Below, piece by piece: positions 21,378 through 31,640 of a stretch of DNA of 64,000 bases. How positions within the stretch are numbered: position 1 is the stretch's first letter; each line of letters begins with the position of its first letter. Origin of the DNA: Simmondsia chinensis. Taxonomy: Eukaryota; Streptophyta; Magnoliopsida; Caryophyllales; Simmondsiaceae. The translations under genes and the position numbers were made by a program. Location of the stretch: positions 9,674,501 to 9,738,500 of the forward strand of contig JAGTTD010000001.1 in the NCBI GenBank assembly GCA_018398585.1, written 5' to 3'. The notes under the pieces are model-generated. The model did not search any database, was not told where the DNA came from, and worked only from the letters and a program-made list of their open reading frames with translations.

Positions 21378-22435
21378 CTTCATAGGACAATCAACCAGCA
21401 GGGTATAAATGAATTAAAATATACTGACTAACCTCTTCAAATGAAATTCAAACCATAACATTACCCCATTACCTAGTGATATTTTAGTTCTTAAGACACA
21501 ATTAAAGCATTCTTGCAAGGTCACAAAGTGAATTAACAATGGCTAGTGAATAGTTGGTCGATAATAACCATCTATTGTGCAGCTGCTACAACCACAATAA
21601 TCGAATTCAAAAGCGCAATTTTTTGCATCATCATATGATGTTAAAATGTTTTGGCCAACTATCCTTTAATTATCCACTCACACGTCACGGTTAGAGCACA
21701 CACTGCCACTCAAAAATGGGTTTGAGGAGCGTAAATCTTATCCTCATGTGAAGGTCGTACCTCGTTTGCTAGAAATGATGAAATCATATATATACACTTA
21801 CACACTTCTGAGAGCATGAGAGAATTACGAAGAAAATAATAACCAATGCATCTATTTTAATGAAAATTTGCTTGATTTAGATCCGATAATTATTATTTTC
21901 TTCTTGCATCTCTCACCATCTTATGAGAGTCATGTGTGTGTGTGTGTGTGTGTATATCACATCGATCCTGTTGAAATTAGCCAATTTTTAACGAAAATTT
22001 ATTAGATTCTGACGCAGGGTATACGTAGATGATAGAATTTTATATCTCAAGGTACCATATATATATATATTATAAATAAAAATAATAAGATAATTAGGGA
22101 ATAAATTCTCAAAATTCATGGTATCTAAGCAGATAATTTTCTTATTTCATAAAGGTTTTGTAATTAATTTTATTTTTCCATCATTTTTCATATATGTCAT
22201 ATGACTATATTTTTCTATAATAACATGTAACATGATTAGTGAAAAATGCTTTTTAAATTATACAAAAAAATATCAAAGCAGAAGCAAGTTTTCTTACAAA
22301 TGGCAAAAAACCTCAATTAGATTTTGATTTTCCTTGAAAAATCTGTTTCTCAAGAAAATCAATTCCAAAAACACGCTTCTTCTCCTAAACAAACAAAGCC
22401 TAAGAGGTGAATTTTGTCTTGTAGCAAAGTCCATG
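21378..22435. other. AT-rich spacer with microsatellites
   Basis: No coding sequence is recognised between C2 and G1. A (TG)n run lies at about 21933-21954 and an (AT)n run at about 22056-22071. Confidence 0.6.
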
Positions 22436-22885
22436 TGATGCAGCGCGTGATAGGGAAAATTGGGCAACGGGAAGGTTTAACGGCCTTCCCTTTTGAACTT
22501 TATTATTATTGGAATAAAATTAACAAAAGAGGTTCATTAGCTCGTTTCTCATAGGTTGAGAAATCGAGGTTACAAAAAGGAAGAAAATAATTTATTGAAA
22601 TTTTAATTAGCTACCTCAAAAATTAACTCTTCTTCCCCCTTATATAGAGGATGATAAGAATGTGAAATTCAAACTAACAAATCAGATAAGGAAACCAAAA
22701 CTAATTAGGAAAGAAAATCCCTAAAATCTAGGAAATCCCTAAAATCTCAGCTGGGAAGGAAGACCCATTCAAAGTGGCCAGATCTTGGCATCATGCCAAG
22801 TCTGCTTGTGCCAAGTGCGCTCCTGCTAAGGGTTTCAGTGCCCTTCCGCCAAGCCTGGGCCTTGACGCCTCAGCCCGCTGCATCA
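22436..22885 (-). repeat. G1 3' LTR
   Basis: Left LTR, 450 bp, near-identical in layout to 27286-27736. The terminal octamers TGATGCAG / CTGCATCA are inverted. Confidence 0.9.
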
Positions 22886-22898
22886 TCCTCCCCCGGTT
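22886..22898 (-). other. G1 polypurine tract
   Basis: Minus strand CCGGGGGAGGA directly precedes the 3' LTR start TGATGCAG. Confidence 0.8.
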
Positions 22899-24211
22899 GG
22901 AAAGAATTTGCCCTCGAATTCGACTGGGGATCAACACTGACAATTTCACCAAAGTAAGGGCTGAGATGCTTGACGTTAAAAATATCTGACGTTCGCATAC
23001 CAGGTGGGAGCCGTAGTCGGTAAGCATTGTCGTTGATCTTCTTAAAGACCGTTAATGGACCTATCATACGGGCTGAGAGCTTGTTATATTCCCAAGATGG
23101 AAAGCGTTCTCGCATTAAAATAGCCCAAACCTTCTCTCCAATTTGGAGCTCAATCCCCCGTCATCTATTATCACGGTCGTCCTTGTACTTGGCGTTAACC
23201 TTCAACAACTGTGCCCTTGTCTGTTCGTGAATGTTTTGAAGGGAAGATATGAATTTTTTAGCCTTACCATGGGGGCGCGCCAAGTATGGGACTAGAGCCA
23301 ATTCAATGGAAGATCGTGGGACAAAACTGTAAACAACTTGAAATGGTGGGAATCACGTGCTTCTATTCACCGAACTGTTATAAGCAAACTCAGCTTGGTG
23401 AAGTTTCATTGCCCAACCGTTGGGGTTCTCTGCGGCCAAGCATCGACCTATATTTCTTAAGGAACGATTGGTTACTTCGGTCTGTCCATCGATTTGCAGG
23501 TGATGGACCGTGCTGAAGCAAAGTGTGGTATTCGCCAACCTCCAAGGGCTCCGCCGAAAGTGATTGATGAACCGAACATCTCTGTCTGATACAATGCTGG
23601 TCAGTAGTCCATGGAGTTTGTAAATGTCTTTGAAGTAAAGACTTGCAACGTGGGTGGCATCTGCGACTTTCTTGCATCCGAGGAAGTGTGCCATTTTTGG
23701 AAAACCGATCAACTACAACAAAAACAGAGTCAACCCCGCCAACTGTCCGGGGTTGCCCTAACACAAAGTCGATGCTCATGTTTGCCCATGGCTAATCTGG
23801 TACTGGTAACGGTAACTAAAGTCCCACATTCGTCATCCCGCCTTTAGAGATCTGACAAGAACAGCAGCGCTTGACGAACCTTTCAGCTTCCTTGCGTATG
23901 GTGGGCCAGAAGTAAGTGGCGGTAATGAGCTTCAATGTCTTATCCCTGCCAATGTGTCTTGAATTGTGCTTTTCTTCAATGATTTTTTGACGCCAACTGG
24001 AATTCGGGACACACAATTGGTTACCTTTGAACAAAAATCCGACGTGGAGTGAGTAGTTCGGTACTAGGTCTAGCTGAGCGTCACGCCATACACTGCCGAA
24101 GGTTGGATCATCACAGTACATGTCTTTGAAATGCTTGAACCCGGCCACCTCGGTCATGCATTGTGCCAGGATCATGGTTCTCCTGCTCAAGGCGTCAACC
24201 ACCTTATTCAA
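22899..24211 (-). pseudogene. G1 gypsy integrase with C-terminal tail
   Basis: The H2C2 zinc finger is visible near 23990-23870 (H-N-S-R-H-I-G-R-D-K then C-C-S-C-Q-I-S-K-G). The core has S-I-D-F-V-L-G (first Asp), [12 protein letters not shown] (second) and [12 protein letters not shown] (catalytic Glu), so the triad is present although split over frames at about 23390-23780. The C-terminal part reads I-G-P-L-T-V-F-K-K-I-N-D-N-A-Y-R-L-R-L-P then F-N-V-K-H-L-S-P-Y, typical of chromovirus integrase tails. The protein ends Q-P-G-E-D-D-A-A into the polypurine tract. Confidence 0.8.
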
Positions 24212-24640
24212 TGTGCCTGGAGTGTGTTTGATGGAGAAGTGAAAGAGTTGAATGAAACCCGCTCACTTAGCGGGCCTTTCTGATAACTTCTCTTGGCTAT
24301 TGACAAACTTCAGGGCCACATTGTCTGAATATAGAATAAACTCACGGTTCGCCAAATAAGACTTCCAATGCTGGAGTGCACTGACCAAAGCATAAAACTC
24401 TAAGTCGTATGTTGAATACCTCAACTTAATCCCATGAAGCTTCTCACTGAAGTAAGCAATGGGCCTTCCTTGTTGACTAAGGATGGCGCCAATGCCAACT
24501 TTTGAAGTGTCGGTGTGCAGCTCGAACGTTTTCTGAAAATCTAGCAGTGCTAATATGGGAGCTGTTGTTAGCTTCTCCTTGATGTTGGCAAAAGTGGATG
24601 CAGCTTCAGGCATCCACACGAAAGAACCCTTCTTCAGGAA
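24180..24640 (-). pseudogene. G1 gypsy RNase H
   Basis: An open stretch carries F-E-L-H-T-D-T-S-K-V-G-I-G-A-I-L-S-Q, P-I-A-Y-F-S-E-K-L, Y-S-T-Y-D-L-E-F-Y-A-L-V and F-I-L-Y-S-D-N-V-A-L-K-F. These are the usual RNase H blocks with catalytic D, E and D. The RNA-binding end (V-D-A-L-S-R-R) follows at about 24185 at the start of the integrase region. A stop at about 24262 interrupts the path to integrase. Confidence 0.8.
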
Positions 24641-25490
24641 ATCTGTGATTGTGCTACCATTGAACTAAAGCTAGGAACAAAGTTCCTGTAGAATGACGCC
24701 AACCCGTGGAAGCTACGGGCCTCGCCAATTGTTTTCGATTGTGGCCAATCGCAGATAGCTGCTATCTTACACTTATCAGCGGAAATACTGTCCTTGGAAA
24801 AAATGAAGCCAAGGAAGGTCACCCTCCCCCTCATAAACTCACATTTCTTCAACGTCGCAAACAAACTTTGAATCCTCAAAGTATGAAGAACCTCCCTCAA
24901 ATGATCAATATGCTCACTACGGTTACAGCTGTAAATTAAAATGTCATCAAAATAGATGACAACGAACTTGCCAATAAACAAATGTAATACCTGGTTCATG
25001 AACCTTATGAAGGTACTAGGCGCGTTGGAGAGGCCAAACGGCATGACCAACCACTTGTAGAGACCTGCCTTGTCTTAAAAGCCGTCTTCCACTCATCTCC
25101 GGGAGATATGCGGATCTGGTGGTAGCCACTCTTGAGGTCCAGCTTGGTAAATACCTTGATGCTTTGCAGCTGGTCTAACAGATCATCCAATCTCGGAATG
25201 GGAAAGCGGTATCGTACTGTTATCTTGTTTATGGCTCTGCTATCTACACACATACGCCAACTTCCATCTTTCTTTGGCGTCAATAACGCCGAAACAGTGC
25301 AAGGGCTCAAGCTTTCTCTAATGAAGCCTCTGGCAAGTAGCTCTTCAACTTGGCGTATGAGTTCTTCGTGCTAGAAGGGCTCATGCGGTAATGAGGCTTG
25401 TTTGGTAAAGACGTGCCAGGAACCAGATCAATCCTACGCTGGATGTCACGCAAAGGCGGAAGCGTGGCCGGCAAGTCTTTCGGGAACACA
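24640..25490 (-). pseudogene. G1 gypsy reverse transcriptase
   Basis: Blocks in order: [57 protein letters not shown], then [13 protein letters not shown] and the intact active site [13 protein letters not shown] frameshift occurs at about 25070 (K-T-R then lost frame) and another near 25310-25370. It is the best conserved RT of the G1 family here. Confidence 0.85.
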
Positions 25491-25499
25491 GGAACACAT

Positions 25500-26130
25500 T
25501 AGCATACTCCTTCAACAAAGGCATGATCTCACTCGGTAATTCCTTGGGAAAAATTTCAACCTCCTTCCCAATCAAAATGAACACCACCTTGGTGGCGACA
25601 ACTTCTCTGGCAAACATGGCCCAACCCTGCACGTTGGGGGGTTGAACAACGGAAACTTTCGGTTTCTCTTCCCTCTTCGGTAATAGCATGATCTTAACCC
25701 CTTCAAATGGAAAGCTATACGTGTTTCTTCTCCCATCATGAACAGTCCCTCAACCATATTGCCAAGGACGTCCTAAGAGCAGGTGGCATGCGTCCATGGC
25801 GGCTACATCGCATCATACTCCCTCCTTATACTTGGTTCCAATAGAAAAATTGACATAACTTTGCTTGGAAACTGTTATCTGACTGCCCTTCTTCAGCCAA
25901 GACAACTTATAAGGCTGTGGGTGCACTTCTGTCTTTAAGCCCAACTTAGTTACCGCCTCCTTGGAAATGACATTCTCACAGCTTCCCGAGTCTATGACTA
26001 CACGACAGACTTTACCGCTAATGGTACATGTCTTCTGGAAAATATTGTTCCTCAGCTAACCGTCTCCTTGTTCATTTCTTGCCATGAGGTAGACATGCCT
26101 AACAACTAAGCACTGACCCTTGTCTCCTTC
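25500..26130 (-). pseudogene. G1 gypsy protease
   Basis: The minus-strand reading contains C-R-V-V-I-D-S-G-S-C-E-N-V-I-S-K-E-A-V, the retropepsin D-S-G site. It is followed by P-Y-K-L-S-W-L-K-K-G-S, V-S-K-Q-S-Y-V-N-F and C-H-L-L-L-G-R-P-W-Q-Y (the L-L-G-R-P-W flap-region motif). Several stops occur. The end reads F-P-K-E-L-P-S-E-I, which leads into the RT. It processes Gag-Pol in the family. Confidence 0.75.
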
Positions 26131-26244
26131 AATGGGATCTTCACTTGGTTCCGTCAAGTCTTCTTAACCTTCCCCTTGAATGGTCTCGCCTTCTTCTTAA
26201 GTGGGCTCGTTAATGAGAAGAGCCTTACCCGGTCTGTCTCCCTT

Positions 26245-27252
26245 TCGGCATTAGGAGGCACGGTGACCCATTTCTTAGCACTTGAAGCAACGTATTCCTG
26301 AAGAACCCGCTACGTCTTGATTGATTTGCTTTCCAATAGCGACTGGCGGTGGTCTGTTTTGGGCGTTTGGGATTTGTGTTGGCGGCACACGGTTCACCTC
26401 TCCGCCAGCTTGATTGTTCCCGACTCCGCCAGGAGGACGGCGCCTTTGCTGCCGTTTTATGTTCACGGCCCTTTGAGAGGCTTCAGCCACGGTAAAAATG
26501 TAAAACATGTTGAGTACATCTTGGATGGACTCTCTTAGGCCGCCAATAAAGCGATCCGCAAGCTGCTCTTCTGATTCCGTCAAGTCGTTTCTGGCGATTA
26601 TAGAATTAAAGTTAGCAGTATATTCCTCCACAAACTTGGAGCCCTGGAGTAACTCCTGAAGGCGTTGGTACATCATCTGCGCATGGTTGTGTGGCAAGAA
26701 GACGCTACGAAGGTGTTTCTTCATCTTCTCCCATGTCTCATCCTTGGATTTTCTTTGCCGGAATTGGGTTTGCTTTAACTGGTGCAACCAGGCGGCTGCC
26801 CTACCCCGAAGGCAGGCAGCAACGAGCTGCGCCTGCTTCCTCTCAAGTATTTCTCTAAATTCGAGGACTTCTTCAACGGCTACAAGCAAATCTAAGAACT
26901 CCTCTGGGCGTCCTCCTCCATTGAACTCAGGTATTTCGATCCGAAGTCTGGATTCCCACCCCCGATCTTCACGATCATTAATAAGGCGCTGATGGTGTCT
27001 AAATCTTGGTTCCGGTATGTCTTCATCATGAAATAAATTGTTCAAGTCTTCACCCATTACGATCGGTGAAGGTGGGCGTTGGGGCCTAGCTCTACCCGAT
27101 GGGTTGAGGTTGGCTCTGATTTGGATCAAGTGCTCCTCGATCCGCCGGAATCTGTCTTCTGATTCGACCAATCTTCTTTCGTGCTATTGATGATGGTCTC
27201 GGTCAGTAACGTCCTCAACGGTGGCATTCCTCTGTCGTCTATTGGGTGCCAT
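26245..27252 (-). pseudogene. G1 gag
   Basis: From the Met at 27252 it reads M-A-P-N-R-R-Q-R-N-A-T-V-E-D-V. After a stop at about 27185, about 298 open codons continue. The retrotransposon gag domain follows: E-F-N-G-G-G-R-P-E-E-F-L-D-L, then G-R-A-A-A-W-L-H-Q-L, L-P-H-N-H-A-Q-M-M-Y-Q-R-L-Q-E-L and V-E-E-Y-T-A-N-F-N. A proline/asparagine-rich linker and a zinc knuckle (C-F-K-C-stop-E-M-G-H) end it; the knuckle's third codon block carries a stop. The start was chosen because the homologous G3 gag begins with the same M-A-P peptide. Confidence 0.8.
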
Positions 27253-27270
27253 CGTTCAGAAAACGAACTG

Positions 27271-27285
27271 TGCTCTGATACCAGA
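27271..27285 (-). other. G1 primer binding site (tRNA-Met)
   Basis: Minus strand TGGTATCAGAGCA lies two bases after the 5' LTR end, an exact initiator tRNA-Met match over the first 12 bases. Confidence 0.9.
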
Positions 27286-27736
27286 TGATGCAGTGTGTGA
27301 TAGGGAAAATTGGGCAACGGAAAGGTTCAACGGCCTTCCCTTTTAAATTTTATTATTATTGGAATAAAATTAACAAAAGAGGTTCATAATCTCATTTCTC
27401 ACAAGTCGAGAAATCAAGGTTACAAAAAGAAAGAAAATAATTTATTGGAATTTTAATTGGCTACCTGAAAAATTAACTCTTCTTCCCCTTTATATAGAAG
27501 ATAACAAGAATGTGAAATTCAAACTAACAAATCAGATAAGGAAACAAAAACTAATTAGGTAAAAAAATCCCTAAAATCTCGAAAATCCTTAAAATCTCAG
27601 CTGGGAAAGAAGACCAATTCAAATTGGCCAGATCTTGGCGTTACGCCAAGTCTGCTTACACCAAGTATGCTCCTGCTGAGGGTTTCAGTCGCCCTTCCAC
27701 CAAGCCTGGGCCTTGACGCCTCAGCCCGCTGCATCA
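27286..27736 (-). repeat. G1 5' LTR
   Basis: Right LTR, 451 bp, the 5' LTR of the minus-strand element. Confidence 0.9.
27487..27499 (-). promoter_or_regulatory. G1 LTR TATA box
   Basis: Minus strand CTATATAAAGG in the 5' LTR. The same position in the 3' LTR reads CTATATAAGG near 22640. Confidence 0.55.
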
Positions 27737-27928
27737 CCATCGGACTTCCTTTAAGTTAAACTTGGAGGCGACTCGCTCATGTAGCGGGTAACCCAGATTT
27801 TGCGCATCAACACTTTCAGGTCAACATCGCCTTGGCTGAGGCCCAGGCGGAGCAAGCTCAAAAGTAGATGGAAGCCGTGTTGGCAGCAAGGGGAGTTGGT
27901 ACGCAGCTGGAGAAGGGAGGCGCGGTAT
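27737..27928 (+). other. Short GC-richer fragment between G1 and G2
   Basis: This 190 bp stretch separates two gypsy elements. One plus-strand frame reads an alanine/glutamine-rich peptide (V-N-I-A-L-A-E-A-Q-A-E-Q-A-Q-K, stop, then M-E-A-V-L-A-A-R-G-V-G). I do not recognise it. It may be a remnant of the sequence G1 inserted into, or part of an older element. Confidence 0.3.
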
Positions 27929-28254
27929 CGGTGGCGTGAATCAAGGGATTTTGGCCACGATTTTAGGAATAGATTTTGATTCTTTCCGTTTTCAGTTTAT
28001 TCCATATTTTAAATCTGATTTTGAATTTTAAATCTTGTTTCCACCACTATAAATAGAGGAGGCCGATTCTAGGATTAGTTAGACTTGAATTTTGAGAATT
28101 ATGAATTGTTATTATGGAGATTCTTAACTCCTTGGGTTGTGAGTGAGCAAATTTTCTATCCCTTTTTTTATATTTATTATCAGTTTTAATAAAATTCAAA
28201 TGGAAGACTGTTGAACCTTTCCATACCCCATTTGTCCATTCACTAGCTGCATCA
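27929..28254 (+). repeat. G2 5' LTR
   Basis: Left LTR. The first 20 bases are diverged from the right copy, so the start is accurate to a few bases. The end, CTGCATCA, is exact. Confidence 0.75.
28045..28057 (+). promoter_or_regulatory. G2 LTR TATA box
   Basis: CTATAAATAGAGG in the 5' LTR, in the usual mid-LTR position. The right copy is mutated to CTAGAAATAGAGA near 29638. Confidence 0.5.
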
Positions 28255-28255
28255 G

Positions 28256-28268
28256 TTGGTATCAGAGC
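28256..28268 (+). other. G2 primer binding site (tRNA-Met)
   Basis: TTGGTATCAGAGC directly follows the 5' LTR, matching the initiator tRNA-Met site exactly. Confidence 0.9.
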
Positions 28269-28285
28269 TCATAATACTTTATGAG

Positions 28286-28500
28286 ATGGCTCTTGGGCTA
28301 CTGAGGTATGTCGCCGTTAGAGATGTTCATGACTGTGATGATTTGCAGCGGACTGAAAGGAGAAGAGAGGAATTGGAAGAGATATTCTGGTGAATTAAGC
28401 GATGCTTGATTCAACTTGGGGCAAATCCCGATCTTGAACCGGGATCCCTACCCCCAATGCCCCTTAAAACCACGCGCTACTCCAAAACCTAGAGAAGAAA
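28286..28500 (+). pseudogene. G2 gag N-terminal fragment
   Basis: The frame reads M-A-L-G-L-L-R-Y-V-A-V-R-D-V-H-D-C-D-D-L-Q-R-T-E-R-R-R-E-E-L-E, then an in-frame stop, then I-Q-L-G-A-N-P-D-L-E-P-G-S. This matches the position and style of the G1 and G3 gag N-terminus. The capsid and nucleocapsid parts are gone. The sequence passes directly into a protease-like segment, which indicates an internal deletion. Confidence 0.6.
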
Positions 28501-28544
28501 GGTGAAAGCAACCTACCTTCAGGACGACATGCATGATGGGCAAG

Positions 28545-28865
28545 AGAATCAGCCATTTAGCCATCGATCCCGGAAGAAATAGTAACGCCATCTCTAAAGA
28601 AGCAGTCCAAAAGTTAGGGTTGAAGACGGTTGATTATCCAAGCCCTTGCACTATGACCAAAAAAGGCGATCTGGTATTCAGATTCCCATGAAAGCGTTGG
28701 TTGGTTAATTTTTCAATTAGGAAAAAGTATGTGGTGGCCATGGACGCTTACCATGTGGTGTTGGAGAAGCCATGGAAAGACTATATAGACGCCATCTACG
28801 ACGAAGGATGGAACACATTTAGCTTCATGTATGAGGGAATAAGGGCCATCTTGCATCCAAAGTAA
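28545..28865 (+). pseudogene. G2 gypsy protease remnant
   Basis: The translation reads H-L-A-I-D-P-G-R-N-S-N-A-I-S-K-E-A-V-Q-K-L-G-L-K, corresponding to the G1 protease D-S-G site with Ser changed to Pro. It continues with N-F-S-I-R-K-K-Y, D-A-Y-H-V-V-L-E-K-P-W-K-D and T-F-S-F-M-Y-E-G-I-R-A-I-L-H-P-K, parallel to the G1 protease end. It contains one stop and an altered catalytic triplet, so it is inactive. Confidence 0.65.
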
Positions 28866-29480
28866 GGTTGAGGCGCCATGTGTGACAAAGGCCGAGAGCT
28901 CAGAACTGAGGAAAAAAATCGTGAGCATAGTTGGCGATCTTAACCTAGCGGCTACACCAGTAGGCGTCACCAAGAGGGAACCCCAACCTGAAGAGAGCCG
29001 GGACGAGAAGCCCCCAACCAACGTATCGTTGACTAAGGGCATTGGCGAGAGCATAAGCGCACCCTTGATGTCTGAAGACACGCTAAGAAATAGAGGGCAA
29101 AGAAGAACCGAAGTCTGACTCGGTGGAAAGAGAAGAGGAGGACATGAAGCCAAGCCACGAGCTACAGGAGAGGATTCAAGAGGAGCATAAGACGCCCGAG
29201 AGCCCTAAACGTGAAGGGAGTGTAGTATACACAAGCGAAGTTGGTGAGTCTAGACTGGTGTCTGAACTGGGAGGCGAGACCAAGGAAAGGCCAAGTTTAG
29301 CGGATCAGAATTGTTGCCACCAATAATGAAGAGCCAGATACCGGGAGTTAAGTTACCTACTCTATAGCGGGACATGCCAAGGAACAAGGAAGCAAGCACC
29401 GGGGTGAGTTTGGCGGCTAAGGGCCTAAAGAGGCTGACGGGGAATCTCACCGTAACGAGGCTATTCAAGAAGACCCTGCA
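28866..29480 (+). pseudogene. Acidic, charged reading frame replacing RT-integrase in G2
   Basis: Where RT to integrase should be, two adjoining open stretches (28882-29118, 78 codons; 29123-29326, 67 codons) encode a strongly charged, Glu/Lys/Arg-rich, low-hydrophobicity sequence (E-R-E-E-E-D-M-K-P-S-H-E-L-Q-E-R-I-Q-E-E-H). It is followed by K-G-L-K-R-L-T-G-N-L and the conserved pol end Q-A-G-E-N-D-A-A. I do not recognise the acidic part. It may be a captured or lineage-specific segment of a non-autonomous family, or a rapidly diverged spacer. Confidence 0.4.
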
Positions 29481-29499
29481 CAAAATTCAAGGATGAATT

Positions 29500-29520
29500 C
29501 TCTCCAGGCGGGGGAGAACG
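29500..29520 (+). other. G2 polypurine tract
   Basis: GGCGGGGGAGAACG directly precedes the right LTR, inside the conserved pol-end frame. Confidence 0.65.
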
Positions 29521-29846
29521 ATGCAGCAGGGAATCCAGATTTTGGCCACGATTTTAGGAATAGATGTTGATTCTTTCCGTTTTTAGTTTATTCCGTTGCT
29601 TTAAATCTGATTTTGAATTTTAAATCTTGTTTCCACCACTAGAAATAGAGAGGGCCGGCTCTAGGATTAGTTAGACTTGATTTTGAGAATTATGAATTGT
29701 TATTATGGAGATTCTTGACTCCTCGGGTTGTGAGTTAGCAAGTTTTTTTACCCCTCTTTGTTATTTTATTATCAGTTTTAATAAAATTCAAAGGGAAGGC
29801 TGTTGAACCTTCCTGTACTCCATATGTCGATTCACGCACTGCATCA
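29521..29846 (+). repeat. G2 3' LTR
   Basis: Right LTR beginning ATGCAGCAGGG and ending CTGCATCA, matching the left copy throughout. Confidence 0.8.
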
Positions 29847-29851
29847 CTTGC

Positions 29852-30989
29852 AATTTGTAAATAGATCGAATGCAAATTCTAAGTGGGAAGTTTTACAGTT
29901 GGTCGGGTCATTACAAATGTGCATGAAGTGTCTTGTATTTAACAATATAATTAGAAGTATAATAACTTTTTTACAAGAATACAGGCCTAAAATTATATTC
30001 AACCATAAAAAGATATATACAACCTTTAAACTCCAAAGCTAAAACAAGACTATACACTTGCGATCATACCAAATAACCACCCTCAACCCCAAACAATTCC
30101 GCTGAAGCCAAACAATCTTTTTAATCTCTTTCCACAATGATGTCCCTATCATTGTCTACTCTCCAAGGTCCTCTGATTTCGTTCACCCTAGATGAAGTAT
30201 ACAGTGGTAGTAAGGCACTCTCTCTTGATTTTGCTTTGAACCCTTCTATTTGATTTTTTAGACAAGAAATACAGGCTTTTGGGGGCAGAGTGGGGACCTT
30301 GAAGGAGTAATGCTGCGGACATCTCAAACTCCAGACCCTTCATTGGCTGGAGCCTTCATGACGCTAGATTTCTTGTTGTCTTTTTATTGTAGTGGGGACC
30401 CTTCTAATTCGAGCTTCACCCACAAATCCTGTACAATTTAGAAAATAATTCTCTAAAACTAAAGGTGATGAAGCGGATTCTTTTATTAATTGATAGGGGC
30501 TCTAAATATAGTTTACCTTATAGAAATAGTATTTTTTGAATTTAATACTTTAATATTGTATTCCTTAAACAAATATTAGATATATTTGGTATTTTCATAT
30601 ATTTTAGATAACGGAAGGAAGAGAGGAGAATTGACGAGCGAATTTGGAGGAGTTGTACGAAACAGTCATGCAATATGGATGGGAAGATAAACTGAATTCA
30701 CAGCCTGTGCCAATATGTCAATAGGATTGGGCTATCAAAAGTCTGAATTAGATATGAGAGATTTAAGCTCAGATTCATTAATTTATTGTGTTATTTTAGG
30801 TTTAGTGACAAAGAAATTAAGAATATAGGACTTAAAATATAATATTGATTAACTACGAAAACATAATTATTTGATATTAATTTGTCCTTCAAAGATTTTG
30901 TATTATTAAAATTTTCACTGCAAAATATATAGAATTTGTTATTATTAAATTTTGGACATTTGTTAGATAACACAGCATTTGAATAAACT

Positions 30990-31026
<37 letters not shown>

Positions 31027-31079
31027 TAGTGACGTAGTTGCAAGATATTATTGGCAACTTGTACAAAACGAGGCCTAAG
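29852..31079. other. AT-rich spacer with microsatellite
   Basis: No gene is recognised. A compound (CA)n(TA)n microsatellite lies at about 30989-31026. Short open stretches on both strands look random. Confidence 0.6.
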
Positions 31080-31350
31080 TCAACTCGTACAATATAAAGG
31101 AACATACCCAGTGCCTCAAGGGCTCCCGCCTACGCAGGGTCTGGGAGGGGCGGATGTACGCGGCCTTCCCCCTTCAAGGTGTTAATCTGAAGAGAGGCTG
31201 TTTCCTAGTGCTCCTAACCTGAGAGTGAGGACTTCCCAGGAGGTCACCCATCCTGGTACTACTCTTGCCTAAGCACGCTTAACTTCGGAGTTCTCATGGG
31301 ATCCGGTGACGGCGTGTTGGTGCCCTCTTTGGTTCAACTCGCACAATATA
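31080..31350 (-). mobile_element. SINE-like insertion combining 5S rRNA and a SINE-type body, 17 bp TSD
   Basis: A 237 bp insert (31097-31333) is flanked by TCAACTCGTACAATATA (31080-31096) and TCAACTCGCACAATATA (31334-31350), 16 of 17 identical. Its right part, on the minus strand, is clear 5S rRNA sequence (about 31320-31227) including AAGTTAAGCGTGCTT and GGATGGGTGACCTCC, the internal pol III promoter elements. Its left part, read on the plus strand, has GGCTCCCGCC, GGGTCTGGGAGGGG, GTACGCGGCCTT and GAGAGGCTGTTTCC, a wording I associate with plant SINE bodies. The long TSD points to LINE-mediated insertion. A remnant of a 5S-containing Cassandra-type element is the alternative. Confidence 0.65.
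31227..31320 (-). pseudogene. 5S rRNA-derived segment (not a functional gene)
   Basis: The minus strand matches plant 5S rRNA from about nucleotide 20 to 110: ACCGGATCCCAT, AACTCCGAAGTTAAGCGTGC, GAGTAGTACCAGGATGGG, TGACCTCCTGGGAAGTCCTC. The first bases and the 3' end diverge, there is no tandem array, and it lies inside a mobile insert. The internal control region is well kept and could serve as a pol III promoter. Confidence 0.75.
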
Positions 31351-31455
31351 TGGATAAATATAACTCATATTTTCCTAGGTGATGCACAGTTGTTCACAAA
31401 CACCATGAGGTCAACTTTTGCTGTAACTTTGATTGTTCCTACTTGTGTTCGATTT

Positions 31456-31640
31456 TTGTTTTTTTTTGGTTAATTCAATTATAAGCCCGACAAAGAGTGG
31501 TGCACTGCACTAGAGCCGCACAAACAAGAGACAAAAAGCAGAAAAACACCTAATACATATAATCAAAGACAAAAGTACAAGGTTAACTAAACATCCTAAA
31601 TAATTTTCAAAGAACCACCAAGTCTGTAATTGGATCACCT
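31456..31640 (-). mobile_element. Possible short LINE 3' end
   Basis: A T run at about 31458-31467 is followed by a strand-biased stretch which, on the minus strand, is G/T-rich (T-T-T-T-G-T-C-T-C-T-T-G-T-T-T-G-T-G-C) and resembles a 5'-truncated LINE 3' UTR with poly-A. I could not define a target duplication, so this is tentative. Confidence 0.25.

Larger units (their letters stand above)
22436..27736 (-). mobile_element. Ty3/gypsy chromovirus G1 (CRM-like)
   Basis: LTRs of about 450 bp (22436-22885 and 27286-27736), with ends TGATGCAG...CTGCATCA, flank a 4.4 kb gag-pol region on the minus strand in gypsy order: gag, PR, RT, RNase H, integrase. Flanking CCATG (22431-22435) and CCATC (27737-27741) are a 5 bp duplication with one change. 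RT wording such as M-S-P-x-x-H-E-E-L-x-x-Q-V-E-E-L-L and [14 protein letters not shown] is typical of the CRM clade. It is related in sequence and ends to G2, G3 and E in this window. Several stops make it inactive. Confidence 0.9.
27929..29846 (+). mobile_element. Internally deleted gypsy G2, relative of G1
   Basis: LTRs of about 326 bp (27929-28254 and 29521-29846) end in GCTGCATCA like G1 and share the segment before that end, but their bodies differ from G1 LTRs. A plus-strand tRNA-Met primer site follows the left LTR. The internal region is only about 1.27 kb: a gag N-terminus, a protease and the last residues of pol before the polypurine tract. RT, RNase H and integrase are missing. It is a non-autonomous derivative, probably mobilised by a G1-like partner. 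No clean target duplication was found. Confidence 0.75.

Noticed and set aside
31227..31320. Functional 5S rRNA gene
   Set aside because: Ends are diverged, it is a single copy, and it lies in a mobile insert with its own 17 bp duplication.
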